A stretch of DNA of 64,000 nucleotides. It comes from Ectobacillus ponti. Lineage in GTDB: Bacteria; Bacillota; Bacilli; Bacillales; Bacillaceae_G. The stretch lies in contig NZ_JANCLT010000001.1 in the NCBI RefSeq assembly GCF_024294785.1, positions 236,127 through 300,126 of the forward strand, read 5' to 3'. This document shows, one piece after another, positions 31,747 through 39,588 of the stretch (position 1 is the stretch's first letter; the number at the start of each line of letters is the position of its first letter). The notes under the pieces were generated by a model. It was given only the letters and a program-made list of their open reading frames with translations. It was not told the DNA's origin and did no database searches. A program made the translations under genes and the position numbers.

Positions 31747-32064
31747 CTAGCAGCAGCTTTTGCCCGTTTCCGCTTTTCGGAACACGAAGCACAATTCCTC
31801 CGACAACAGACTGTTGACTTCGCTGTCATGCAAATCGTAATAGCTCCATGTCCCCTTCGTTTCCTTCGTGATGAAGCCTGCCTCCAGCAAGACTTTCAAA
31901 TGATAAGACAGCTTGGACTGCGGCATATCAAAGATGTCTGTCAAATCACATACGCATGTTTTCCCCCTTTGACAAAGCTCATACAGGATTTCGAGACGCT
32001 TTCCGTCCGCCAATGCTTTAAACTTCTTCTCATACAGATCAAACCGCTGTTTTCCTGCTGTCAT
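31747..32064 (-). CDS. arsR: Arsenic-responsive repressor ArsR
   Basis: SmtB/ArsR winged-helix regulator of 105 residues. The metalloid site CVCD at 37-40 in the third helix matches the classic ArsR ELCVCDL motif; the C-terminus ends in CC. The DNA-recognition helix contains QSKLSYHLKVL. Binding of arsenite would release the operator at 32136-32157. First gene of the ars operon. Confidence 0.93.
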   Translation of the reverse strand: MTAGKQRFDLYEKKFKALADGKRLEILYELCQRGKTCVCDLTDIFDMPQSKLSYHLKVLLEAGFITKETKGTWSYYDLHDSEVNSLLSEELCFVFRKAETGKSCC

Positions 32065-32101
32065 GAGTGCATTTCCCCTCAGCAAATTGTTAGATGCTTT
32101 T

Positions 32102-32157
32102 AGTATACATAAGCAGAGGCGGCTTCCGTAAGCCCTTCATCAATTTTTCTTGATGAA
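32102..32157 (-). promoter_or_regulatory. ars promoter and ArsR operator
   Basis: Minus strand: -10 TATACT (32102-32107), 18-base spacer, weak -35 TTACGG (32126-32131). Just upstream is a perfect inverted repeat TTCATCAA/TTGATGAA (32136-32143 with 32150-32157), containing the ATCAA-N6-TTGAT pattern of known ArsR operators. Confidence 0.75.
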
Positions 32158-32277
32158 TATGACGGAATCCGCTCCTCCAGTTCTTGATTTCCTTTTTGCG
32201 AACACAGCCGCCCTGCGCCGGCGAACCATGCCAGGATGGCTCTGCCGGCGCCGCTTACGCATATTGGATGCAGGCTG

Positions 32278-33171
32278 CTACTCGGGAAAATAAGGATTTA
32301 AATGAATCAGCACCTCATTCACCTCATTGTACGTTTCCATTAAGGCGCGCTTAATCTCTCTGCCCAAGTCATGTCCTTCTTTAATGGTCCTGTCATGATC
32401 AATGGAAATTCGAAGATCCACAAGCACATAATGCCCATGCTCCCTGGCCCGGATCCGGTCAATTCTCTTCACTTCCGGAAACTGCTGCACAACGGCTTTG
32501 TAGCCCTCAAGCACCTGCGAATCCACGCTTCGCTCCAATAGAATATCAAATGCTTCCGTGCACATTTCCTTGGCAATTCTGAAAATCAGATAGGCCACAA
32601 AGATACTGGCAATCTTATCTCCATACAAAAGAGCTGTAATATCCAGTCTTTTCCCCAGGATGGATAAGAGAACACCCGCAGCTGCTGCCAGGGATGCGAC
32701 AATATCGGCTTTATGGTCATAGGCGATGGCTTCAATTGCCTTACTGCTGTATTTCGTTGCGACATTCAGCGAATATCGATACAGCATCAGCTTGGCCGCA
32801 TAAGAGAAGAGCGCCACCCACATCGCCACAATCGTCGGCGCTTCGAGCGGATGCCAAAAGCCGCTGACAGCCTCATATACAATGTAGAAAGATACCGCGC
32901 CCAGCAGCACACCGACAATGCCGGAAATAATGACTTCTGCCTTTCCATGGCCATATGGGTGCTCCAGGTCTGCCGGCTTATTTGCCATCCCGATCACCAG
33001 CAATACGATGGCGGATGCAAATACATCGGCTGCAGAGTGGATTCCGTCCGCCACCACCCCTTCACTTCCCGCGTACAAGCCAATTCCGATTTTTCCAACC
33101 GTCAGCACAATATTGCTTATGATACTCAGCCAGGCCACCTGCTTGGCAATTCGTTCCCGCTTATTTTCCAT
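32278..33171 (-). CDS. Cation diffusion facilitator family transporter (copy B)
   Basis: 297 residues; ATG start with AAGGTGGG six bases upstream. Same architecture and metal motifs as copy A (HSAAD in helix 2, DHKAD in helix 5, identical C-terminal LNPYFPE). Differences cluster in helix faces and around residues 185-195 and 220-230. The two copies flank arsR-acr3-arsC in the same orientation, suggesting tandem duplication followed by insertion of the ars genes, or the reverse. Confidence 0.88.
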   Translation of the reverse strand: MENKRERIAKQVAWLSIISNIVLTVGKIGIGLYAGSEGVVADGIHSAADVFASAIVLLVIGMANKPADLEHPYGHGKAEVIISGIVGVLLGAVSFYIVYEAVSGFWHPLEAPTIVAMWVALFSYAAKLMLYRYSLNVATKYSSKAIEAIAYDHKADIVASLAAAAGVLLSILGKRLDITALLYGDKIASIFVAYLIFRIAKEMCTEAFDILLERSVDSQVLEGYKAVVQQFPEVKRIDRIRAREHGHYVLVDLRISIDHDRTIKEGHDLGREIKRALMETYNEVNEVLIHLNPYFPE

Positions 33172-33509
33172 CCCTTTCCCACCTTGCCTTGCCAACATTT
33201 CAAAACTTTTGCGTCCTATCACGAAACAAGATAAAGCCTCCATTTATTCTCAACACTAACATACCCATATCTCCATTTGTATAGCCTTCTGCACTCTTTT
33301 TCATACTATTTAGCAGATAGAAAAAGAAGTTGGAAGATGAATTCCAGGGTCTTACAACTGGGGAGGGTGTATTAGAGGGTGTTATGTATTGCTAATGGGT
33401 TAGCCGGCGGCAAATCAAAAGCACCTATCTTTCTCTCAAAGATAGGTGTTTTCGCAGTAAAATGAGCAGGTCCTCCTAGGGGCGCCTGCTCATTTCATAT
33501 TGCAATCAG
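33172..33509. other. Intergenic region ssuD / CDF copy B (338 bases)
   Basis: Contains two hairpins and no convincing gene. The first (GCACCTATCTTT/AAAGATAGGTG, 33421-33449) has TTTT on both strands. The second, at 33460-33495, is listed separately. A 28-codon GTG frame overlaps the first hairpin but probably has no coding meaning. Confidence 0.6.
33456..33495 (-). terminator. Terminator of the ssu operon
   Basis: Stem AAATGAGCAGG/CCTGCTCATTT (33460-33470 with 33485-33495), followed by TTTTAC on the minus strand, 15 bases after the ssuD stop. Confidence 0.8.
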
Positions 33510-34649
33510 CTATATTTTGCTGGCGGTCTGTGGAGCATACTGATTTGCAATCATCTCGCCGGCCGGCATATGCTTGCCGCCCCTGCATGCTTTTTGCCCG
33601 GAAAACGGCAGCATCGGAAACACCAGCTCGGCAAATTGATAGGCTTCCTCCAAATGCGGATAGCCGGACAGGACAAAGGTGTCTATCCCCAAGTTCTCAT
33701 ATTCCTTGATCCGGGCTGCGACCTGCTCCGGACTTCCGACGAGCGCCGTGCCTGCTCCCCCGCGGACAAGGCCGACGCCGGCCCAAAGATTGGGGCTGAT
33801 TTCCAATGCTTCTCTGCCTCCATTATGCAGCTGCAGCATCCGCTTCTGTCCTACAGAATCCTGGCGCGCCAGCGTGCGCTGCGCAGCTTCAATTATCCCT
33901 TGATCCACATGCTGAATTAAGCGATCGGCTGCTTCCCAAGCTTCCTGTTCGGTTTCCCGCACAATGACATGCAGCCGGATGCCGAATCGGACAGTTCTTC
34001 CCTCTTGTTCCGCCAATCGGCGGACCTGCCTGATCTTTTCCTCCACCTGGGCAGGCGGCTCGCCCCATGTCAGGTATACATCTGTATGCTTCGCCGCCAC
34101 CGCCTGGCCAGCCGGTGAGGAGCCGCCAAAATAAATTGGCGGGTGCGGCTGCTGCACCGGCGGAAACAGCTGCTGTCCGCCTTCAATCCGAAGATGCTTC
34201 CCGGCGTAGTTTACTTCGCGCCCCTCCAGCAGCTGTCGCCATACTGTCAGGAACTCATCCGTCACCTCATACCGTTCATCGTGGGATAAGAACAACCCAT
34301 CGCCAGCCAATTCAACCGGATCTCCGCCGGCCACAACGTTGATCAACAGGCGGCCGTCTGAAATCCGGTCAACGGTGGCGGCCATGCGTGCCGCCACGGA
34401 AGGAGACATGATGCCAGGCCGGACCGCAATCAGAAACTTCAGACGCTCCGTCACCGCAGACAAAGCAGAGGCCAGTGTCCAAGGATCTTCGCAGGATCTC
34501 CCCGTAGGAATCAGCACGCCTGTGTATCCAAGGCGGTCAGCCGCCTGTGCCACCTGGCGGAAATACGAGAAATCCGCTGTTCTTCCCCCCTTTGCTGTTC
34601 CCAAATACCGGCTGTCTCCATGCGTCGGAATAAACCATAAAATATCCAT
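33510..34649 (-). CDS. ssuD: FMNH2-dependent alkanesulfonate monooxygenase
   Basis: Cleaves C1-C14 alkanesulfonates to aldehyde and sulfite. 379 residues, bacterial-luciferase-like TIM barrel: [17 protein letters not shown] at the start, TGRSCEDPW and the substrate-site segment [16 protein letters not shown]. Last gene of ssuBACED. The start is the ATG with AGTGGAG six bases upstream. Confidence 0.95.
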   Translation of the reverse strand: MDILWFIPTHGDSRYLGTAKGGRTADFSYFRQVAQAADRLGYTGVLIPTGRSCEDPWTLASALSAVTERLKFLIAVRPGIMSPSVAARMAATVDRISDGRLLINVVAGGDPVELAGDGLFLSHDERYEVTDEFLTVWRQLLEGREVNYAGKHLRIEGGQQLFPPVQQPHPPIYFGGSSPAGQAVAAKHTDVYLTWGEPPAQVEEKIRQVRRLAEQEGRTVRFGIRLHVIVRETEQEAWEAADRLIQHVDQGIIEAAQRTLARQDSVGQKRMLQLHNGGREALEISPNLWAGVGLVRGGAGTALVGSPEQVAARIKEYENLGIDTFVLSGYPHLEEAYQFAELVFPMLPFSGQKACRGGKHMPAGEMIANQYAPQTASKI

Positions 34650-34667
34650 GCTTTTCTCCACTCTCCT

Positions 34668-35204
34668 TTATTGATTTTGCTGCAAACGGGACAGCAGCCC
34701 CTCAACTGCCGCCAGCAGGCGCTGCTCCGCTTCCGCATCCAGAAATGTCAGCTGATGTCCCTGATAAGCCAGTTGCCTTTCCAACAGATATACTCCATCA
34801 ATAAACTCTCTTGCTCCCAATACTGACAACAGCGGCTTATAGGCATACTCCAACGAAAGCAGATGGGCAACTGTCCCACCGGTTGCGATAGGAAGAAGAA
34901 TCTTCCCCGATAGACCTTTCTCAGGGATGAGATCCAGGAATGCCTTCAGCACACCTGGATAGCTTGCTTTATATACCGGGCCGACGAGGATAACTGCGCC
35001 AGCCTCCGCCACAGCCGCCTGGGCTTCTTGGATTGCCGGACTGTCCCAGCGCGCGTACACTAAATCCTCCGGCGGTAAATCCCGCACGGCAAAAGCTTCT
35101 GCTGTATATCCCGACGCTTCCGCCTTTTCGCGTATATAGGCAGACAAAGCTGCGGAACGGGAGACCGCTGCCGGACTTCCAGAAATAATGACGATTTGTG
35201 CCAT
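34668..35204 (-). CDS. ssuE: NADPH-dependent FMN reductase SsuE
   Basis: Supplies reduced FMN to SsuD. 178 residues, flavodoxin-like fold: IVIISGSPAAVSRSAALS with the phosphate-binding loop, and the SsuE-type VGPVYKASYPGVLKAFLD segment. Lies between ssuC and ssuD, 18 bases upstream of ssuD. Confidence 0.93.
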   Translation of the reverse strand: MAQIVIISGSPAAVSRSAALSAYIREKAEASGYTAEAFAVRDLPPEDLVYARWDSPAIQEAQAAVAEAGAVILVGPVYKASYPGVLKAFLDLIPEKGLSGKILLPIATGGTVAHLLSLEYAYKPLLSVLGAREFIDGVYLLERQLAYQGHQLTFLDAEAEQRLLAAVEGLLSRLQQNQ

Positions 35205-35263
35205 TGTGCTCCCTCCTCAAATCATATTTTCCAAATGTTTTTACTTGGTTTTAGGAGGAATAT

Positions 35264-36124
35264 TCACCTTTCCTTTCCCTGATAGCTGTCCCTCCAGCGC
35301 AGCAGCCGGGATTCCAGTATGCGGACAAAGGAATCCGCCGCCTTGCCGCCAATGGCAAAAATGAGAATGCCGATGAACACCACCTCGGTGCGTGAGAACT
35401 GCCGGGCATCCATGATGAGATAGCCGATGCCTTCGCTCGCTCCCATGAGCTCTGATACAACCAGTCCGAGCCATGCTGCCCCGAGCGACAGCCGGATACC
35501 CAGCAGAATATTGGGAAGTGCTGCCGGCAAAATCAGCTTTGTTGCCTGCTTCCTGCGGCTGAACTCCAGAATGCGGGCCACATCAAACAGTTTTTGGTCC
35601 ACGCCGCGAATGCCAAGAAACGTGTTGACATACAGCGGAAAGAAAGCGCCAAGAGCGATCAGCAGCACCTTGGACAGCTCTCCAAGCCCAAACCAAAGGA
35701 TGAATAATGGCGCGAGTGCCAGATGGGGCACGGTGCGCAGCATCTGTAATGTCGGGTCCATGAACTGTTCAGTGCGCCGCGACAATCCGATCAGCATGCC
35801 CAGGAGAAGACCGGGACCGGCTCCCAGCAGAAAGCCGGTAAGTGCCCGGGTCACACTGACTGCCAAATGATTGATCAACTCCCCGGACTGCAGCAGGTCC
35901 TGCAGCGTCTGCAAAATTTGCAGCGGCGCCGGCAGCACAGTCGGAGATACCTGCAGCAGTGTGCAGCCTGCCTGCCAAACCAATACAATCAATACAGGCA
36001 ACGCGAGACCCCGAAGTATGCCAACGGTACGCCAAGAACTGCTTCCCCCGGCCAGCTGCGGCCACCCATATCTTCTGAGGCCGCCGGCATGTATCACATC
36101 AGCTGTTCCTTTTCCTTTACTCAT
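35264..36124 (-). CDS. ssuC: Aliphatic sulfonate ABC transporter permease
   Basis: 286 residues with about six membrane helices and the BPD-type EAA loop (FLGIRGVDQKLFDVARILE, then ILLGIRLSLGAAW). It forms the channel of the sulfonate importer with SsuB and SsuA. The N-terminal cytoplasmic stretch of about 35 residues is somewhat long. Confidence 0.93.
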   Translation of the reverse strand: MSKGKGTADVIHAGGLRRYGWPQLAGGSSSWRTVGILRGLALPVLIVLVWQAGCTLLQVSPTVLPAPLQILQTLQDLLQSGELINHLAVSVTRALTGFLLGAGPGLLLGMLIGLSRRTEQFMDPTLQMLRTVPHLALAPLFILWFGLGELSKVLLIALGAFFPLYVNTFLGIRGVDQKLFDVARILEFSRRKQATKLILPAALPNILLGIRLSLGAAWLGLVVSELMGASEGIGYLIMDARQFSRTEVVFIGILIFAIGGKAADSFVRILESRLLRWRDSYQGKER

Positions 36125-36135
36125 TTGTCATCCCC

Positions 36136-37146
36136 TCACTTTTTCTGTTCTTCCCGCACTTCCTTCAGCGCTTGCTGGATGTAGGAGTTATCCACAACTT
36201 TGGATGTGTCAATCTGCTTTGTAATGGCCTTTAGAGAATATTGAAAGTCAGCTGTGTCCTGCTGCGCGCGAATGATTTCCTTTGTAATGGGCTGATTAAG
36301 TGACTGATTGTTTTCCAGCACCCGGCGAATAATTGCTTGATCAATCTTCTTCGCGTTGGCGTACAGGTCAATAACTTCTTCGCGGTGCTCCTGTTCAAAC
36401 AGCCTTGCTTTTTCATACACCTTCAGGAAACGTACAGCCAGCTCCGGATGCTTCTTTACAAATGCCGTACGTGCAATCACAAAGCCCGGTGAATATACAT
36501 GCAGTGATTGCCCATCCTCAAGCACCCTTGCCCCATTGGTAATGGTTTGCAGGGAAATGAACGGCTCCCAGATGGACCAGGCATCCACAGCCCCTGATTC
36601 AAAAGCAGGCTGCGCTTCGTCCGGCTGCAGCTGAATAATTTTCACATCCTCCGGCTTCAGTCCGGCCTGATCCAGCGCCCGGTACAGGAGGTTAAATCCG
36701 CTGCTGCCTTTGGCCACTGCAATCTTCTTGCCCTTTAAATCTGCCAGATTCTGAATTGGGCTGCCGGACTTTACAAGAATTGCGTTCCCCTTCAAGCCAT
36801 CGCCGCTCAAAGCAATTTCAGTAAAAGGAATGCCTGCCGCCTGCCCTGCAATAACCGGTGAATTTCCCACTGCTCCGAAATCCAGCCGGTTGGCAGCCAA
36901 GGCCTCAAAATGCGGCGGTCCGCTCTGGAATACGGTCCACTTCACTTCCTGCCCTGTTTTCCGAAACTCCTCCTCGAACCACCCCTTTTCCTTGGCAATA
37001 AGCAAAGGTCCAAGACTTTGCTGAATTCCGATGTTAATAGTGACCTTCTCTGTCTCTTTGTTGTCCCCGCTTGTCGTTTTGCTTGTGCATCCTGCTGTCA
37101 GCAGCACAGCTGCCAGTACAGATACAATCAATCTCCGCTTTTTCAT
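36136..37146 (-). CDS. ssuA: Aliphatic sulfonate-binding lipoprotein
   Basis: Substrate-binding protein of the importer, 336 residues. Signal peptide with lipobox LTAGC, so a lipoprotein anchored outside the membrane. The NMT1/SsuA-like domain includes IGIQQSLGPLLIAKEKGWFEE. The start chosen has GGAGGGG seven bases upstream; the frame is open 11 codons further. 12 bases before ssuC. Confidence 0.93.
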   Translation of the reverse strand: MKKRRLIVSVLAAVLLTAGCTSKTTSGDNKETEKVTINIGIQQSLGPLLIAKEKGWFEEEFRKTGQEVKWTVFQSGPPHFEALAANRLDFGAVGNSPVIAGQAAGIPFTEIALSGDGLKGNAILVKSGSPIQNLADLKGKKIAVAKGSSGFNLLYRALDQAGLKPEDVKIIQLQPDEAQPAFESGAVDAWSIWEPFISLQTITNGARVLEDGQSLHVYSPGFVIARTAFVKKHPELAVRFLKVYEKARLFEQEHREEVIDLYANAKKIDQAIIRRVLENNQSLNQPITKEIIRAQQDTADFQYSLKAITKQIDTSKVVDNSYIQQALKEVREEQKK

Positions 37147-37162
37147 TCTTCTTCCCCTCCTT

Positions 37163-37927
37163 TTAAATTCCTGAGCCATCTATCAACTGCAGCTCTTCCA
37201 CCTTTTCAAACTCCCCCAGAACCTTTTGCCGCAGCTCCTGAAACGGCCGGCTCCCGCGTTTGCGCGGATGCGGCAGACCGATGGGAATGATGCTGCTGAT
37301 GCGCCCCGGCTTGGTGCTCATAATCACAACCCGGTCCGCCAGATAAATAGACTCATCAATATCGTGGGTTACGAGAATCATGGTCGTCCGCTGCTTCTGC
37401 CAAATCTCCAGCAGCGCCTCCTGCAGATGTGTTCGGGTGAAAGCGTCCAATGCTCCGAACGGCTCATCAAGCAGCAGCACCTCCGGCTTCCGCAGCAGTG
37501 CCCTTGCTATGGCCACACGTTGGGACATGCCTCCCGACAGCTCCCTCGGATAAGCTTGCTCGAAGCCTTGCAACCTCACCAGCTCAATCAGCTCATCCAC
37601 CTCCCTGCGCACCTTTGGATTGCGCAAGGACAAATCGGCAGCGATATTGTTCTCGACGGTCAGCCAGGGAAACAGCCTGTGCTCCTGAAAAATGAAGCCC
37701 TGCTTCACCCCGGGGCCGGCAATTGCCTCGCCATTCATCTCAATGCTTCCGTCATACTCGCCGTCCAATCCTGCCGCCAGCTTCAGCAGCGTGCTTTTGC
37801 CGCATCCGCTTGGCCCAATGATGGTGATGAACTCTCCCTTTCCAACCTGCAAATTGATGTCCTCAAGTACAACAGTCTGCTTTTGCTTCCCAAATGCCTT
37901 GGTAAGCGATGTAATGTGAACCCCCAT
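37163..37927 (-). CDS. ssuB: Aliphatic sulfonate ABC transporter ATP-binding protein
   Basis: 254 residues. Walker [10 protein letters not shown], signature LSGGMSQR, Walker [14 protein letters not shown]-loop VTHDIDES, as in the SsuB/TauB group. First gene of the operon, with AAGGAGGGG before the ATG, and preceded by a leader containing an intrinsic terminator. Confidence 0.94.
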   Translation of the reverse strand: MGVHITSLTKAFGKQKQTVVLEDINLQVGKGEFITIIGPSGCGKSTLLKLAAGLDGEYDGSIEMNGEAIAGPGVKQGFIFQEHRLFPWLTVENNIAADLSLRNPKVRREVDELIELVRLQGFEQAYPRELSGGMSQRVAIARALLRKPEVLLLDEPFGALDAFTRTHLQEALLEIWQKQRTTMILVTHDIDESIYLADRVVIMSTKPGRISSIIPIGLPHPRKRGSRPFQELRQKVLGEFEKVEELQLIDGSGI

Positions 37928-37972
37928 ATGCCCCTCCTTATTAAACTAATCCAATCAGTTAACTTTTTTTTA

Positions 37973-38013
37973 AGAAACAAAAAAGGTCCTTAACCTGGAA
38001 AGTTAAGGACCTT
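37973..38013 (-). terminator. Leader terminator (attenuator) upstream of ssuB
   Basis: Perfect 12-bp stem AAGGTCCTTAAC/GTTAAGGACCTT (37983-37994 with 38002-38013), seven-base loop, then TTTTTTGTTTCTT on the minus strand. It lies between the promoter and ssuB, so transcription must pass it to express the operon. A short upstream GACC could pair with GGTC of the stem. No T-box or S-box consensus is visible. Confidence 0.85.
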
Positions 38014-38053
38014 CAGTCTGCCTGATCGGTCAAAGCGTGTTGAATTGTTCTTA

Positions 38054-38083
38054 ATATTACCTTCGACATCACCGGAATGTCAA
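38054..38083 (-). promoter_or_regulatory. Promoter of the ssu operon
   Basis: Minus strand: TTGACA (38078-38083), 18-base spacer, TAATAT (38054-38059). Transcription would start about 35-40 bases before the attenuator stem. Confidence 0.75.
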
Positions 38084-38171
38084 CCAAATTTTTACTAAGT
38101 TTCAAATAAAAGCTTTTATCATAAAAAGTATGCTGCATATGAAAAAATAATCCAAATGCCCTAATTCATAC

Positions 38172-38201
38172 TTGACTCATAGGAATAATACATTTTAATA
38201 T
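38172..38201 (+). promoter_or_regulatory. Promoter of the esterase operon
   Basis: TTGACT (38172-38177), 18-base spacer, TAATAT (38196-38201). It is followed by an approximately 110-base leader with several local inverted repeats (TTGGT/ACCAA at about 38223-38235; CCAC/GTGG; GTGGCA/TGCCAC) before the start at 38320. No known riboswitch class was recognised. Confidence 0.6.
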
Positions 38202-38319
38202 GGGATGTATAAGTGTAAGCCGATTGGTCAACCAAAGGCACCTGAACCACTTTGTGGCATTGGTGTCTTCTTCTATATTTGCCACATTGGAAGCTAATGC
38301 TGCAGAAGGAGGAAACGAA

Positions 38320-39081
38320 ATGAAGAATTACCCAATTTTGCCGGGGGCTGAGGCCTTCTTCTTTCCGGGAGGCGACACTGGCATCCTGATTTCGCACGGC
38401 TTTTCCGGAACGCCGCAAAGCGTCCGCTTTCTGGGCGAAAGCCTGGCTGCGCAGGGCTTCACCGTATATGGCGTCCGATTGGCCGGGCACGGCACGCATT
38501 ATGAGGAAATGGCGCAATGCACGTATAAGGATTGGCTGCACAGCCTGGAGCAAGGCTATCAGTTTCTGCAGGAGCAGTGCAGGGAGATCTATGTAATCGG
38601 CCAATCTATGGGCGGCACACTTACCTCTCATCTGGCCGGCACGCATCCGGTTGCCGGTATCATTCTGATTAACGCTGCGATGACAACCATACCTGCCTTT
38701 GAAGCATTTCGGCATCAGGATCCTTCGTTGCTGTTGGAGGAAGATGCGCCTGACATTAAGGATCCGGATGTATATGAAATTACTTACACAAAGGCTCCTG
38801 TTTCCGCCATACAGCAGCTTCTGCAGCTGGCAGATGAAACGAGAACACGACTTTCGCAAATCCATTGCCCGGTTCTGGCATTTGCCTCCGTGGAGGACCA
38901 TGTCGTCCCGCCCGAAAACACAGATGAAATGATGCAACTGGTCCGTTCAGACATCAAACAGATCGTTCCGTTGTATGATTCCTATCATGTGGCTTCCATG
39001 GACTACGATAAAGAAAAAATTGCGGCAGAAATGGTTTCCTTCATTCAAAGCTGCAGTGCACCGGTGCCCCAACAGATTTAA
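38320..39081 (+). CDS. Alpha/beta hydrolase, carboxylesterase (Est30-like)
   Basis: 253 residues. Nucleophile elbow GQSMGG, oxyanion region SHGFSGTPQSVRFLG, acid SVEDHVVPP and catalytic His in DSYHVASMDYDKE. The pattern fits the small monomeric carboxylesterases of Bacillus/Geobacillus (Est30 family). AAGGAGGAAACGAA precedes the ATG; the longer frame upstream is leader. Divergent from ssu and followed by two small genes, probably one transcript. Confidence 0.88.
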   Translation: MKNYPILPGAEAFFFPGGDTGILISHGFSGTPQSVRFLGESLAAQGFTVYGVRLAGHGTHYEEMAQCTYKDWLHSLEQGYQFLQEQCREIYVIGQSMGGTLTSHLAGTHPVAGIILINAAMTTIPAFEAFRHQDPSLLLEEDAPDIKDPDVYEITYTKAPVSAIQQLLQLADETRTRLSQIHCPVLAFASVEDHVVPPENTDEMMQLVRSDIKQIVPLYDSYHVASMDYDKEKIAAEMVSFIQSCSAPVPQQI

Positions 39082-39100
39082 AGAATGGGATGTGTAACAG

Positions 39101-39262
39101 ATGAGCCGTCTACTTCGCGGCATGCTGGAAAAGCGAAAGCAATATTGGATTGAACAGCTGATTGCCTCCGGTATGTATAAGAAAGAAGAGAAGCATCTGT
39201 TTGAATGGACCACCAGTGAACTCGAGAAGGGATACCATTTTGTGAGGAAAACAGAGAAATAA
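39101..39262 (+). CDS. FbpA-family small basic protein
   Basis: 53 residues, basic: MSRLLRGMLEKRKQYWIEQL, then GMYKKEEKHLFEWTTSELE. The pattern matches the Fur-regulated basic protein A family (PF13076) found in Bacillus. No Fur box was seen nearby, so iron control is not supported here. The ribosome site is weak (GGGATG); translation may depend on the upstream esterase gene, 19 bases away. Confidence 0.7.
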   Translation: MSRLLRGMLEKRKQYWIEQLIASGMYKKEEKHLFEWTTSELEKGYHFVRKTEK

Positions 39263-39291
39263 AAGGGACGATTGCCCGAGGGGGAGTATAT

Positions 39292-39432
39292 GTGGCGGAG
39301 ATGAAGCAGTCAGAGATCAACTATTTGGTTGCCTTGGTGGAGAAAATTAAGTACGGATCTGTAACGATTGTGATTCATGACGGAAAGATTACACAGCTGG
39401 ATGTTGCTGAAAAGCATCGGCTTTCCAAATAG
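39292..39432 (+). CDS. YezD family protein (DUF2292)
   Basis: 46 residues from a GTG start preceded by GGGGGAG. The DUF2292 core is clear: VEKIKYGSVTIVIHDGKITQ. Such small proteins occur near sulfur-assimilation genes in several Bacilli, which fits the ssu context; the function is unknown. An internal ATG at 39301 is an alternative start. Confidence 0.78.
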   Translation: MAEMKQSEINYLVALVEKIKYGSVTIVIHDGKITQLDVAEKHRLSK

Positions 39433-39483
39433 ACAGTACACTTTAAAGTCTGGTTTACTGCAGAAGAAAATATGGAGCAAATC

Positions 39484-39527
39484 GGCAAACAATGATGGCC
39501 CGCCGGGTATGTTGTTTGCCTTTTATC
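39484..39527 (+). terminator. Terminator of the esterase/yezD transcript
   Basis: Stem GGCAAACAA/TTGTTTGCC (39484-39492 with 39512-39520), followed by TTTTATC on the plus strand. Confidence 0.75.
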
Positions 39528-39538
39528 ATTTCTGGAAA

Positions 39539-39569
39539 TAACAGAAGGCAGCCCGTAAGGCTGCCTTCT
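39539..39569 (-). terminator. Terminator of kimA
   Basis: Perfect stem AGAAGGCAGCC/GGCTGCCTTCT (39543-39553 with 39559-39569), five-base loop, then TGTTATTT on the minus strand. Confidence 0.75.
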
Positions 39570-39588
39570 CAAGCTTCGCAGGTTTAAT

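Noticed and set aside
33375-33465. 28-codon GTG frame overlapping a hairpin upstream of ssuD's end
   Set aside because: Weak start context, overlaps a terminator-like stem, and shows no toxin or leader-peptide pattern.
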